Positions 16,145 through 25,570 of a stretch of DNA of 64,000 bases are shown here, in pieces. Positions within the stretch are counted from its first letter, which is position 1. Each line of letters starts with the position of its first letter. The notes beneath the pieces were generated by a model that did no database searches, was not told where the DNA came from, and worked only from the letters and a program-made list of their open reading frames with translations. The translations under genes were made by a program, and so were the position numbers. Source of the DNA: Acetobacteraceae bacterium UBA6159 (GTDB taxonomy: Bacteria > Pseudomonadota > Alphaproteobacteria > Acetobacterales > Acetobacteraceae); NCBI GenBank assembly GCA_002422345.1, contig DIUL01000032.1, positions 4,323 to 68,322 on the forward strand, given 5' to 3'.

Positions 16145-17749
16145 TCACCCCCGCGCATCCTCCAGCACAAGGTCGGAAACCTTTTCCCCAATCATGATCG
16201 ACGGCGCATTCGTATTCCCCGACGTTAGCGTGGGCATGATCGAAGCATCGGCGATCCGCAGCCCCGTGATCCCGTGCACACGCAGCCGCTCATCCACCAC
16301 CGCCATCGGGTCCTGTCCCATCTTGCAGGTCCCGACCGGGTGATACGTCGTCTCCGCCGCCGCCTTCACCCAGTCCAGGATTTCATCGTCCGAGTTCCGG
16401 TTCGTGCCGGGCGCGATCTCGCTCACCTGCAAGGACGCCATCACCGGCGACCGCATGATGGAGCACGCGATCCGCACTGCCCGCACCGTCAGTTCCGCAT
16501 CCGGGGCCGATGACAGGAAGTTGAAGTTGATCGACGGCGGCCGCCGCGGGTCCGACGACGTGATGTGGATATGCCCCTTGCTCTCCGGCCGCATCACATG
16601 GGCGTAGCAGGTCATGCCCGACTGCTTCGACAGCACCGGCCCCTTCGGCCCGGGCTCGGTCAGCATCGGCACCCAGCCGAGCAACAGGTCGGGCGCCTCC
16701 AACCCCTCCCGCGACTTCACGAAAGCCCGCATCGGCGCCGCCACCATCGCCAGCATGCTCGGCTGCCCGACGACATAGCGGAAGGCCTGGTTCACCAGGC
16801 CCAGCCCACGGCCGCGATCGTTGAACGTCACGCCCGGCGCGCCGACCGCCCAACGGGTCCGAGGCGCGAAGTGGTCCCGCAGGTTCTCCCCCACGCCAGG
16901 CAGCGCGTGGCGCACCTCGATACCCAGGCCGCTCAGCCGCTCCGGCTGGCCGATGCCCGACAATTCCAGCAATTGCGGGGAGTTGATGGAGCCCGCGCTG
17001 ACCACGACCTCCCGCCCGCACCGGGCTTCCCGCGTCACTCCGGCCACGGAGTAACGGACGCCGACGCAGCGCTTGCCGTCCAGGATCAGGCCCTCGGTCA
17101 AGGCGTCGGTTTCGATGTGCAGGTTCGGGCGGCTGCGGATCGGTTCCAGGTAGCAGGCCGCGGTGCTCATGCGCCGGCGCGACGCGATGGTCGCCTGGCT
17201 CATGGCGATGCCTTCCTGGCTGGCACCGTTGTAGTCGGGGTTGTGCGGGATGCCGACGTGCTCCGCCGCCTTGATGATGGTCGTCAGCAACGGTCCCGTG
17301 GGCTTGGGGTTGGTGACCCGCAGAGGTCCCTCGCGGCCACGGAACCGATCGTCGCCATCCGCCTCGTAGCTTTCCATGCGCTTGAACAAAGGCAGGACGT
17401 CGTCATAGCTCCAGCCCTTGTTGCCCATCTGCGCCCAGGTATCGAAGTCCTGCGCCTGCCCGCGCACGAAGGCCAGGCCGTTGATGGAGCTTGATCCGCC
17501 CAGGATTTTCCCGCGCGGCACGGGCAGCTTGCGGCCGTTGGTGTTGGCCTCGGGTTCCGAGCTGTACAGCCAGTTCGCCGCCGGGTTGGTCAGCAGCTTG
17601 GCATAGCCGATCGGGATGCGGGACCAGGGATGGCTCGCCGGACCGGCTTCAATCAGCAGCACCTTGTTGCGCGGATCGGCGGACAGCCGGTGGGCAACGA
17701 CCGCGCCGGCGGAACCGGCTCCGACAACGATATAGTCGTAGGTCTGCAT
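16145..17749 (-). CDS. GMC-family FAD oxidoreductase (choline dehydrogenase-like)
   Basis: 534 residues from the ATG at 17749 (MQTYDYIVVGAGSAG); the longer frame upstream is Arg-rich and unlike the family. The FAD site GAGSAGAVVAHRLS is at the N-terminus, followed by GMC signature 1 (PRGKILGGSSSINGLAFVRG), signature 2 (SAGSINSPQLLELSGIG) and the C-terminal active-site block TYHPVGTCKMG with GLRIADASIMPTLTSGNTNA, supplying the catalytic His/Asn. Such enzymes oxidise primary alcohols. BetA is the best-known member, but no bet genes are adjacent and the alcohol substrate is open. Confidence 0.92.
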   Translation of the reverse strand: MQTYDYIVVGAGSAGAVVAHRLSADPRNKVLLIEAGPASHPWSRIPIGYAKLLTNPAANWLYSSEPEANTNGRKLPVPRGKILGGSSSINGLAFVRGQAQDFDTWAQMGNKGWSYDDVLPLFKRMESYEADGDDRFRGREGPLRVTNPKPTGPLLTTIIKAAEHVGIPHNPDYNGASQEGIAMSQATIASRRRMSTAACYLEPIRSRPNLHIETDALTEGLILDGKRCVGVRYSVAGVTREARCGREVVVSAGSINSPQLLELSGIGQPERLSGLGIEVRHALPGVGENLRDHFAPRTRWAVGAPGVTFNDRGRGLGLVNQAFRYVVGQPSMLAMVAAPMRAFVKSREGLEAPDLLLGWVPMLTEPGPKGPVLSKQSGMTCYAHVMRPESKGHIHITSSDPRRPPSINFNFLSSAPDAELTVRAVRIACSIMRSPVMASLQVSEIAPGTNRNSDDEILDWVKAAAETTYHPVGTCKMGQDPMAVVDERLRVHGITGLRIADASIMPTLTSGNTNAPSIMIGEKVSDLVLEDARG

Positions 17750-17970
17750 GGCCCCTAGGTCCCCTCGGATCACGTCACGCCGCCGATCGGAACGTCCGCG
17801 TCCCGAGGACCGCCGGTTCATTGCGATTCCCGCCGGCAAGGTCCCGCCGCAGTATCCCCGCGCATCCCGGTTCTTTCAACCGCCGGCCGCCTGATTGCGA
17901 ATGAGACCATGCCGTGTGATGGTCCCACCCGTTCAGCCGAGCGACCACTTCCATGAGATGATTCAGGGAC

Positions 17971-18786
17971 ATGACCGATCACAGTGCCCAAACCCGCGCC
18001 CGGGCCTATCGCCTGCCGGTCGAGGACACCGACTTCCTCCTGCGGGAGGAGATGCGCGATATCCGCTTCGCCCTGGAATTCGCCAAGGCTGACCTGGGCC
18101 TGCGTGACTGGGGCATCCGCTCCACCATCATCGTGTTCGGCACCGCCCGCGCGCCTTCGCCCGAGGAATACGCCGCTGCCCTCGCGGCAAGCGCGACGCC
18201 GGAAGCTCGTGCGGCGGTCGAGAAACTGGCACCGCGCCTGGCGTCCTACCAGGCGGCGCGGGAATTCGGGCGCATCGTGTCCGAACGCGGCGGGGCCTTC
18301 GCGCCCCGGGATCGCTGGCGGGACAACGTGATCGCGACCGGCGGCGGCCCGGGCATCATGGAGGCGGCGAACCGCGGCGCCTTCGAAAGCGGCGCTCCCA
18401 GCATCGGATTCAACATCAGCCTGCCGCGCGAACAGGGACCCAATCACTTCACGACGCCCGAGCTGACATTCCGGTTCCATTACTTCGCCATGCGGAAGAT
18501 GCACATGGCGATGCGCGCCAACGCCCTGGTCGTGTTTCCCGGCGGCTTCGGCACGATGGATGAGCTGTTCGAAATCCTGACCCTCGCCCAGACCCGCAAG
18601 ATGCCGCCCATTCCGATCGTGCTGTACGACGCGGCGTATTGGCGGCGCGTGATTTCCTTCGATGCGATGGTGGAGGCCGGGATGATCGAGCCCGAGGACC
18701 TGGCCCTGTTCGACTTCGCCGATACGCCCGAAGCGATCTGGGAATCCCTGGTGCGACGAGGCCTGGTGACCGAGCCGCGGGAGTAG
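17971..18786 (+). CDS. LOG-family protein (TIGR00730-type nucleotide phosphoribohydrolase)
   Basis: 271 residues, start at the ATG at 17971. The Rossmann-like lysine-decarboxylase-like/LOG fold shows VFGTARAPSPEE near residue 52, the GGGPGIMEAANRGAFESG motif and the catalytic PGGFGTMDELFE motif. Proteins of this family cleave the N-glycosidic bond of nucleoside 5'-monophosphates (cytokinin riboside or AMP-like). This one is longer than the 190-residue LOG type because of an about 75-residue helical N-terminal part, as in the long bacterial subgroup. It is monocistronic, followed by a secreted protein gene 83 bp later. Confidence 0.9.
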   Translation: MTDHSAQTRARAYRLPVEDTDFLLREEMRDIRFALEFAKADLGLRDWGIRSTIIVFGTARAPSPEEYAAALAASATPEARAAVEKLAPRLASYQAAREFGRIVSERGGAFAPRDRWRDNVIATGGGPGIMEAANRGAFESGAPSIGFNISLPREQGPNHFTTPELTFRFHYFAMRKMHMAMRANALVVFPGGFGTMDELFEILTLAQTRKMPPIPIVLYDAAYWRRVISFDAMVEAGMIEPEDLALFDFADTPEAIWESLVRRGLVTEPRE

Positions 18787-18869
18787 CGGCGTGCTTGCGT
18801 GCCCGGCGGAGGGTGCGATAGTCCTGAAATCATTCCAGGCCTGTCATTCACCTTCCCGGAGAGACGCTC

Positions 18870-19406
18870 ATGAAATCATCCCTTCTCGTTCGGGCCGGCG
18901 CGCTCGGCTTGCTCGCGCTGGGGGCGATGGCGCCGGACACCGCGCGGGCGAGCAGCCTGTGCGCCGGGGACTTCGCGACCTCGCAGGTGCATCCGTGGCC
19001 GGCGGCGATGACGTTCTATCTGCCATTGCGCGAAACGTCTTCGACCAGCGGCGCCCGCATCCAGGCGTTCCGGTCGAGCCTGGAGAAGGCCGGGCTGACC
19101 ATCGACCCGCAGGGGCGGGCGACGTTGCAGGTGGTCTTCACGATCCGCGGTGGTCCTGGCCCCGCCAGCGTCTTCAACGACATGAACTGGCAGCGGCGGC
19201 CGACCGACCCGTCACTGCTGGTGGACCCGTCATTGCCAGGGGCGACCCTGCACCTGACCGTGATCGTCAGTGATCGCACCGCCTATCAGCAGATCTGGGT
19301 CGCGACGATGGAGTGCAGGATCGAAACGCCGGATACCGCGGCGCTCGCGGGTGATATCGGCACCTCGCTGGGCAAGGCGATCGCCAGCGCGATGCGGCAG
19401 CGCTGA
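18870..19406 (+). CDS. Secreted protein of unknown function
   Basis: 178 residues with an N-terminal signal peptide (MKSSLLVRAGALGLLALGAM, probable cleavage after TARA). The mature part has a beta-rich pattern: FYLPLRETSSTSG, ATLQVVFTIRGGPG, LHLTVIVSDRTAYQQIW, then a C-terminal helix (IGTSLGKAIASAM). Two cysteines (CAGDF and MECRIE) could form one disulfide in the periplasm. I do not recognise the family. The gene has its own ribosome site (GGAGA) and converges with the M23 peptidase gene, whose end lies 25 bp away. Confidence 0.75.
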   Translation: MKSSLLVRAGALGLLALGAMAPDTARASSLCAGDFATSQVHPWPAAMTFYLPLRETSSTSGARIQAFRSSLEKAGLTIDPQGRATLQVVFTIRGGPGPASVFNDMNWQRRPTDPSLLVDPSLPGATLHLTVIVSDRTAYQQIWVATMECRIETPDTAALAGDIGTSLGKAIASAMRQR

Positions 19407-19431
19407 CGGGGTCCGCCCGCCCATCGGCGGT

Positions 19432-19941
19432 TTATCGCTGCGCCGTCTGTCCGCAGCGGTCGAACTTGAAATAGGGGGCTGGATCGACCCGCTGGCCGTT
19501 GACCTCCACCTCCAGGTGAAGGTGCGTCCCATAGGTGATGCCGGTGCGCCCGACCCGGCCCAGCGCCTCTCCCACCGCCACCGCGCGTTTGCCGGATGCG
19601 AGCGGCGGCGCCACGGTCCCCAGATGGGAATAGCGGGTGGTCAGCCCATCCGTGTGCTTCACGGTCACTTCCAGCCCGCCGGCGCCGATCCGGCGGATGC
19701 TGATGACCTGCCCGGCGGCGACGGCCCGCACCCAGGCCCCGGCCGGGGCCGGCAGGTCGATGCCGTTATGGAACCCCGAGGCGCGCGGTCCCCCCGTCGT
19801 GCGCGGCCCGAATGGGGAGGAGATGCAGGCGGGCGTGAACGGCGGCGTGAACGCCTCGGCGGCCAGGGCGCCCGATGCCGTGGGGAGCATGAGGGCGATC
19901 AGAAGGCCGAGTATGTGGGCGGACCGGGGGGACGACTTCAA
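19432..19941 (-). CDS. M23/LytM-type zinc metallopeptidase, exported
   Basis: About 169 residues if started at TTG 19941, the only in-frame start giving a signal peptide (LKSSPRSAHILGLLIALMLP, cleavage after GALA). The ATG at MLPTASG would lack one. All LytM metal ligands are visible: H and D in GFHNGIDLPAPAG and the HxH in GTHLHLEVEVNG, so it should be an active peptidoglycan endopeptidase in the periplasm. The domain is short and has no LysM or coiled-coil. The frame stays open upstream for a further 590 codons through the opposite-strand monooxygenase gene; that extension is a GC artefact. Confidence 0.85.
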   Translation of the reverse strand: MKSSPRSAHILGLLIALMLPTASGALAAEAFTPPFTPACISSPFGPRTTGGPRASGFHNGIDLPAPAGAWVRAVAAGQVISIRRIGAGGLEVTVKHTDGLTTRYSHLGTVAPPLASGKRAVAVGEALGRVGRTGITYGTHLHLEVEVNGQRVDPAPYFKFDRCGQTAQR

Positions 19942-20055
19942 ATCGTGCCTGCCGCGATCGGGGCACAAGTCGGGGGCGACGCCGACCAAGAGGCGTGATA
20001 GGCTACCCGCCAGTAAGGTCCGCAGACCCCAACCCGAGCAGGAGCCTGAGACAAG

Positions 20056-21702
20056 ATGCTGGATGCCGCCATCGCCGACGCCCATGCCAATGCGTCCGAG
20101 ACCAAGACCTATGACGCCATCATCATTGGCGCCGGAATTGCCGGCATGTACCAACTTTATCGCCTCCGTCAGTTGGGCCTTTCGGTCCGCGTGTTTGAAA
20201 CCGGCACCGGCGTGGGCGGCACCTGGTACTGGAACCGTTACCCCGGCGCGCGTTTCGATTCCGAGAGCTATACATATGGATTCTCCTTCTCGGAGGAGTT
20301 GCTGCAAGAGTGGAACTGGAGCGAGCATTTTGCCGCCCAGCCGGAAACCCTGACCTATCTGAACCATGTCGCCGACAAGTTCGACCTGCGGCGTGACATC
20401 CAGTTCAACGCCCGCGTGTCTTCGGCCACCTTCGATGAGCAGAAAAGCCAGTGGGGCGTGACGTTGGATACCGGGGAAACCCACACCGCCCGGTTCCTGG
20501 TCACCGCGGTTGGCCCGCTGTCGGCCGACACGATGCCGAAGCTGCCGGGCGTGGACCGGTTCCGGGGCCAGTCCTTCCACACCTATCGCTGGCCCAAGGA
20601 GGAAGTGAACTTCGCCGGCAAGCGCGTGGCCGTGATCGGCACGGGCGCGACGGGCGTGCAGGTGATCCAGACGATCGCCCCCGCGGTCGCGCAACTGACC
20701 GTGTTCCAGCGCACGCCCAACTGGTGCACGCCGCTGAACAACCGCAAGATCAGCGATGAGGAACAGCGCCAGATCAAGGGCAGCTACCCCGAGCTGTTCG
20801 AACTGCTGCGCACGACTCCCGGCTGCTACATCCACAACGCCGATCCGCGCGGCACCTTCGAGGTGACGGAGCAGGAGCGGGAAGCGTTCTGGGAGCAGCG
20901 CTACGGGGAGCCGGGCTTCGGCATCTGGCAGGCCAACTTCCATGACATGCTGACCGATCCGAAGGCGAACGCGCTGTTCAGCGATTTCGTCGCCCGCAAG
21001 ATCCGCCAGCGGGTCAAGGACCCCGCCGTGGCCGACATGCTGATCCCGAAGTGCCATGGCTTCGGCACCCGCCGCGTGCCGCAGGAGACGGGCTATTACG
21101 AGGCCTTCAACCTGCCGCACGTGAAGCTGGTCGACATCAAGGCGACGCCGATCGAATGCATCACCGAGACCGGCATCAAGACCAGCGATGCCGAATACGA
21201 CTTCGACATGATCATCTATGCCACCGGCTTCGACGCCATCACCGGCGCCTTTGACCGGATCGAGTTCCGGGGCGTTGGCGGGCAGCGGCTGAAGGACAAA
21301 TGGGCGGATGGGCCGAAGACCTATCTCGGCCTGCAATCGGCCGGGTTCCCGAACATGTTGACGATCGTGGGGCCGCACAACGCCTCCACCCGCTGCAACA
21401 TCCCCCGCTGCATCGAGCAGAACGTTGACTGGGTCACCGACCTGCTGCGCCACGCGCGCGACACCGGCTGCACCCGGTTCGAGGCGACCGAGGAAGCCGA
21501 GGCCGACTGGTCGCGCCATATCAACGAACTTGCCGATGGCATGCTGTATACACAGATTGATTCCTGGGCGACCGGTATCAACTCCAACGTCGAGGGCAAG
21601 AACGTCCGCCGCATCCTGCAGTACCAGGGTGGCGCGCCGGCCTATCGGGCGAAATGTGATGAGGTCGCGTCGAGCGGTTACGCCGGCATGGTTCTGCGCT
21701 GA
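20056..21702 (+). CDS. Baeyer-Villiger type flavin monooxygenase
   Basis: 548 residues. The FAD site GAGIAGMYQLYRLRQLG is at residues about 21-37, then the BVMO-typical GGTWYWNRYPGARFDSES, and the fingerprint F-x-G-x3-H-x3-W-P reads FRGQSFHTYRWP. The second nucleotide site, VIGTGATGVQVIQTI, follows. IYATGFDAITGAFDRI is the conserved C-terminal block. Enzymes of this class insert oxygen next to a ketone using NADPH and oxygen, giving esters or lactones. The length and motifs match cyclohexanone/phenylacetone-type monooxygenases; the ketone used is unknown. The following liv-type operon starts 140 bp downstream on the same strand. Confidence 0.9.
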   Translation: MLDAAIADAHANASETKTYDAIIIGAGIAGMYQLYRLRQLGLSVRVFETGTGVGGTWYWNRYPGARFDSESYTYGFSFSEELLQEWNWSEHFAAQPETLTYLNHVADKFDLRRDIQFNARVSSATFDEQKSQWGVTLDTGETHTARFLVTAVGPLSADTMPKLPGVDRFRGQSFHTYRWPKEEVNFAGKRVAVIGTGATGVQVIQTIAPAVAQLTVFQRTPNWCTPLNNRKISDEEQRQIKGSYPELFELLRTTPGCYIHNADPRGTFEVTEQEREAFWEQRYGEPGFGIWQANFHDMLTDPKANALFSDFVARKIRQRVKDPAVADMLIPKCHGFGTRRVPQETGYYEAFNLPHVKLVDIKATPIECITETGIKTSDAEYDFDMIIYATGFDAITGAFDRIEFRGVGGQRLKDKWADGPKTYLGLQSAGFPNMLTIVGPHNASTRCNIPRCIEQNVDWVTDLLRHARDTGCTRFEATEEAEADWSRHINELADGMLYTQIDSWATGINSNVEGKNVRRILQYQGGAPAYRAKCDEVASSGYAGMVLR

Positions 21703-21842
21703 ACGCACCGTTGCAACCCGGGATTAAAGTTTGGGGAGACGAAGAAAACTCCCGTCCCGGGAGTAGCACGCGCGTTGCGTTGATGAGATAAGCGGACCAC
21801 GAAAGCCCCCGCCCAAGGCGGTTTACCAAACGAGGGAACGAG

Positions 21843-23000
21843 ATGACCAATCCTCTTATTCTGCCGCGCCGCACGGTCCTGACCGGGGCGGTCGCGTCGC
21901 TTGCCATGCCCGCGATCGTCAGCGCCCAGTCGAAGGAGCCGCTGAAGCTGGCCACCGCGATGCCGCTGACCGGCTCGCAGGCCGGCTATGGCGCCGACTT
22001 CGTGACCGGCATGCGGATGGCCGCGAAGGACGTGACGGACCAGGGTGGCATCGCCGGGCGTCCGGTGGAAATCCTCGCGCTCGACACGCAGGCCGACCCG
22101 CAGCTTGGCATCAACGCTGTCAACCGCTTCATCACGGTTGAGAAGCTGCCGATGTATTTCATCGCCTGGTCGGCGGTGGTGAAGGCGGTCGCCCCGATCT
22201 CCAACCGCGAGAAGGTGCTGGCCATCAACACCGGCGCGAACGCGCCGGAAATCGCTCGCCTGGGCGACTATGTCTATACAGCCTTCCCGCTGGCGGACAT
22301 CGATATAACCAAGCTCGCCAACTACACCGTCAAGACGCTGGGCAAGAAGCGCGCGGCGGTCCTGTACATCAACAATGAAACCGGCATCGACGCGGCCAAG
22401 ATCTACCGCGACACCTTCACCGCCGCCGGCGGCCAGGTCGTGGCGTTCGAGGCGTATGACCCGAAGGCCACCGAATTCACCGGCATGCTGCTGAAGACCC
22501 GCGCGTCCAACCCCGACATGGTCCACATCCATGGCCTGCTTGCCGATACGCCGCAGGTGATCGCGCAGATGCGCCAGCTTGGGATGCAGCAGCGCGTCTC
22601 CACCTACTCGGTCGCCTACAACCCGAAGGTGCTGGAACAGCTTGGCGCCGCGGCGGAAGGTCTGATCGTGACCTCGCTGGCCCCCGGCGTCGATGAAAAC
22701 CCGAAGGTCGCGCCGTTCATCGAGCGGTGGAAGAAGGAGATCGGGCGCGCGCCGAACGGCCTGCCCTATATCCAGTACCAGTACGACATGGTGATCCTCG
22801 CGAAGGCCATGTACGAATATCTGGCGACGAAGAACCTGCCGGCGACCGGCGAATCCCTGCGGGAAGCGCTGACGACGGTGAAAAGCTTCGACCTGCCGAT
22901 GACCGGCATGACCATCATCGACGGGCACACGGTCAACAAGCCGGTGTACCTGCTGACCGTGGAAAAGGGCGCCTTCAAGCCGCTCGTGACCCTGACCTGA
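21843..23000 (+). CDS. Branched-chain amino acid/amide-type substrate-binding protein (liv cluster 1)
   Basis: 385 residues of the periplasmic type I binding-protein family (LivJ/AmiC-like). The N-terminus reads MTNPLILPRRTVLTGAVASL with cleavage near SAQ; the paired arginines before the hydrophobic stretch suggest Tat export. Family blocks: LKLATAMPLTGSQAGYGADF, GIAGRPVEILALDTQADP, and VVKAVAPISNREKVLAINTGAN. The first of five genes in a plus-strand operon (binding protein, two permeases, two ATPases). Context with amidases suggests amides, small peptides or branched amino acids as ligand, but that is inference. Confidence 0.9.
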   Translation: MTNPLILPRRTVLTGAVASLAMPAIVSAQSKEPLKLATAMPLTGSQAGYGADFVTGMRMAAKDVTDQGGIAGRPVEILALDTQADPQLGINAVNRFITVEKLPMYFIAWSAVVKAVAPISNREKVLAINTGANAPEIARLGDYVYTAFPLADIDITKLANYTVKTLGKKRAAVLYINNETGIDAAKIYRDTFTAAGGQVVAFEAYDPKATEFTGMLLKTRASNPDMVHIHGLLADTPQVIAQMRQLGMQQRVSTYSVAYNPKVLEQLGAAAEGLIVTSLAPGVDENPKVAPFIERWKKEIGRAPNGLPYIQYQYDMVILAKAMYEYLATKNLPATGESLREALTTVKSFDLPMTGMTIIDGHTVNKPVYLLTVEKGAFKPLVTLT

Positions 23001-23010
23001 GCCATCCGCC

Positions 23011-23919
23011 ATGTTTGAACCTGTCATCCTGGTCCAGATTCTCTGGACCGGGATCGCTACCTCATCGAAATACGTCCTGCTCACTGTCGGCTTTTCGCTG
23101 GCATTGAAGGTGACCGGCCTGTGGAATTTCGCCCAGGCCGGCTTCATGACGATCGCGTTCTACACGATGTTCGCGGCGCTGAACTGGTTCGACATGCCGC
23201 TGGTCGTCGCCGTGCTGCTGGCGGTTGCGACCACGGTCGCCGCCTCGCTCGCGACCGAGAAATGGGGCCTCGATGTCCTGCGGGAACGACAATCGGGCAG
23301 CCTGACCTTCTTCATCTTCACGCTGATCCTGGCCGAGTTCATCTTCTACGTCACCCAGTTGATCTTCGGGACCGAGCCGCAGACCCTGTTCAAGACCATC
23401 CTGTCCCCGGTGCAGATCATCGGCGGCGTGGCGGTCAGCCAGTGGGACCTCATCGCGACCTCTATGATGGTGTCGGGCTTGGTGCTGCTGTGGCTGTTCA
23501 TGAGCTTCACGAAGGAAGGCCGCTTCCTGACCGCTGTGTCGGACAACGCCAAGCTGGCGGAGCTTTACGGCATCAGCGCCAAGCGGTCCTTCCGGGTGGC
23601 GGCGGTGATCTCGGCCTTGTTCCTGGTGGCGTCGATGTACCTGGTCGGCTCGCATGGCGGCGTCGTGCCGAATACCCCGATCGAGCTGATCCTGGCCGCT
23701 GTCATCGCCACGCTGCTGGGCGGCATCGGGCGGGTCTTCGCGGCGGCCGCGGCCTCGATCTTTCTGGCGCTGCTGCAAAGCTTCAGCATCCTGTTCATCG
23801 ACTCGCGCTGGCAGAACCTGCTGCTGTACGGCTTCCTGTTCGCCACCATCCTGCTGTTCCCCCGCGGTGTGCGCCTGCCGCGCCTGCGCCGGATCAAGCC
23901 GGCCATGGCAACGCGGTAA
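23011..23919 (+). CDS. LivH-type ABC permease (liv cluster 1)
   Basis: 302 residues with about eight hydrophobic membrane segments, starting 10 bp after the binding-protein stop. The LivH pattern includes LLTVGFSLALKVTGLWNFAQAG near residues 25-46 and the C-terminal LILAAVIATLLGGIGRVFAA loop that contacts the ATPase. It forms half of the inner-membrane channel with the next gene product. Nothing unusual in length. Confidence 0.9.
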   Translation: MFEPVILVQILWTGIATSSKYVLLTVGFSLALKVTGLWNFAQAGFMTIAFYTMFAALNWFDMPLVVAVLLAVATTVAASLATEKWGLDVLRERQSGSLTFFIFTLILAEFIFYVTQLIFGTEPQTLFKTILSPVQIIGGVAVSQWDLIATSMMVSGLVLLWLFMSFTKEGRFLTAVSDNAKLAELYGISAKRSFRVAAVISALFLVASMYLVGSHGGVVPNTPIELILAAVIATLLGGIGRVFAAAAASIFLALLQSFSILFIDSRWQNLLLYGFLFATILLFPRGVRLPRLRRIKPAMATR

Positions 23920-23931
23920 GGGGGAACCGAC

Positions 23932-24810
23932 ATGGAATATCTTGCGACCGTCCTGGTTCTCATCTCGATCTACGTGGTGCTGGCGGCGAGCTATAACCTG
24001 GTCATCGGCTATGGTGGCCTGGCGACCGTGGCGCATCCGATCTTCTTCGCGATCGGTGCCTATACGACCGGCATGCTGGCCGTGCATGTCGGCACGCCGC
24101 CGCTGCTGAATGTTCTGGCGGGGATGCTGGCGGCGATGGTGGCGTCGATCGCTCTGGCGGCTTCGTCCCTACGCGTGTCGGGCGACTACCTGCTCATCGC
24201 CAGCCTCGGCTTTCAGCTCGGCCTGCTCCAGCTGATCCGCAACCTGGACATCACGGGCGGCCCGGGCGGGCTGACCGCGATCCCCAGCACGATCACAGGG
24301 GCCGCGCGCACCCCGACCTTCCTGGCGATCGCCGTGGCCCTGGCGGTGGCGACGGTCTTCGCGATCCGCGCCATCGTGCGCGGCCCGTATGGACGCGCCA
24401 TCACGGCGATGCGGGATGAGGAACTGGCGTTCACCGCGCTGGGCCGGCACGCGATGTCGATGAAGATCGTGATCTTCGCGATCGGCTGCGGGATCGCTGG
24501 TATCGCGGGTGGCGTCTATGCCTACTACTTCCAGTACATCAGCCCCGACCAGTTCGAGATCCTGCAATCCGCCCAGATCCTGACCATGGTCGTGCTGGGC
24601 GGCATGGCGACCGTCTATGGCCCCGTCCTGGGCGCGCTGCTGCTGCTGGCGATCCCGCAGGCCATCACCTTCCTGCAACTTCCGCCATCCGTGATGGCGC
24701 CGATGCAGGGCATCCTGTTCACCTCCCTGGTTCTGGTCTTCCTGTTCCTGCGTCCGGCGGGGATCCTGGGCGCCAGCGAAACCAAGGTTCGCAAGGGGAC
24801 GGCGGCATGA
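23932..24810 (+). CDS. LivM-type ABC permease (liv cluster 1)
   Basis: 292 residues, start 12 bp after the LivH-like gene behind GGGGGAAC. Hydrophobic segments alternate with the LivM-typical ASYNLVIGYGGLATVAHPIFF, GDYLLIASLGFQLGLLQLIRN and the coupling helix GPYGRAITAMRDEELAFTALGRH. Its last codons overlap the ATPase start (ATGA at 24807-24810). It pairs with the LivH-like permease in the inner membrane. Confidence 0.9.
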   Translation: MEYLATVLVLISIYVVLAASYNLVIGYGGLATVAHPIFFAIGAYTTGMLAVHVGTPPLLNVLAGMLAAMVASIALAASSLRVSGDYLLIASLGFQLGLLQLIRNLDITGGPGGLTAIPSTITGAARTPTFLAIAVALAVATVFAIRAIVRGPYGRAITAMRDEELAFTALGRHAMSMKIVIFAIGCGIAGIAGGVYAYYFQYISPDQFEILQSAQILTMVVLGGMATVYGPVLGALLLLAIPQAITFLQLPPSVMAPMQGILFTSLVLVFLFLRPAGILGASETKVRKGTAA

Positions 24811-25565
24811 CCCAGGTCCTGCGCACCGAGAACCTGCAGAAGCGGTTCGGCGGCATCGTTGTCTCGGACAACGTCAACCTGACGATCGACCGGGGGGAAA
24901 TCCTTGGCCTGATCGGTCCCAACGGCGCGGGCAAGACGTCGCTGTTCAACCTGATCTCGGGCGTGCTCCGTCCGGACTCGGGCCGTATCTTCCTGAATGG
25001 GGAGGCGATCGACAGCGCGCCGCTCTACAAACGCGCCCGCATGGGCATCGCACGGACCTGGCAGAACATGCTGCTGTTCCGCACGATGTCGGTAATGGAC
25101 AATTTGCTGATCGCGCCGCGGGAATACGGCGGTGAGTCGATCATGCGGGTCGCCCTGGGCCGCGGCCGCCTGCGGGCGGAGGAGCGCGCGGCGCGGGAAA
25201 GTGCGATGATCATCCTGGAACGGATGGCCCTGGCCCATACGGCCGACAGCATGGTCACCGACCTGCCGTTCGGCCAGCAGAAGCTGATCGGCCTGGCGCG
25301 CACGCTGATGAACGACGGACCTTTGCTGCTGCTCGATGAGCCGATGGCCGGCGTCGAAGGCGCCGCGTACGAGACCATGCAGACGATCGTGCGCGAGGAA
25401 GCGGCGGCCGGACGCGCGGTCTGCGTCGTGGAGCACAATGTCTCCTTCATCCGGGATTTGTGTTCCCGCGGGGTGTTCATGGCCAACGGCAAGATTTTGC
25501 AGGACGGCACCGTGGAGGAGCTGATCTCCAGCAAGGCGCTCACTGAACTCTATTTCGGGGTCTGA
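24807..25565 (+). CDS. LivG-type ABC ATPase (liv cluster 1)
   Basis: 252 residues. Walker A GPNGAGKTSLFNLISG is near residue 40, the signature is DLPFGQQKLIGLARTL (the F-G-Q-Q form usual for LivG), Walker B is LLLLDEPMAGVEG, and the switch histidine is in CVVEHNVSFIRDL. The start overlaps the LivM-like stop, so translation is coupled. It powers import together with the LivF-like protein. Confidence 0.92.
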   Translation: MTQVLRTENLQKRFGGIVVSDNVNLTIDRGEILGLIGPNGAGKTSLFNLISGVLRPDSGRIFLNGEAIDSAPLYKRARMGIARTWQNMLLFRTMSVMDNLLIAPREYGGESIMRVALGRGRLRAEERAARESAMIILERMALAHTADSMVTDLPFGQQKLIGLARTLMNDGPLLLLDEPMAGVEGAAYETMQTIVREEAAAGRAVCVVEHNVSFIRDLCSRGVFMANGKILQDGTVEELISSKALTELYFGV

Positions 25566-25570
25566 CAGCG

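Noticed and set aside
19942..21708. Frame open on the minus strand through the monooxygenase gene, extending the M23 peptidase to 758 residues
   Set aside because: Antisense to a well-supported monooxygenase; sequence is Arg/Asp/His-rich shadow coding. Only the last 169 residues match M23.
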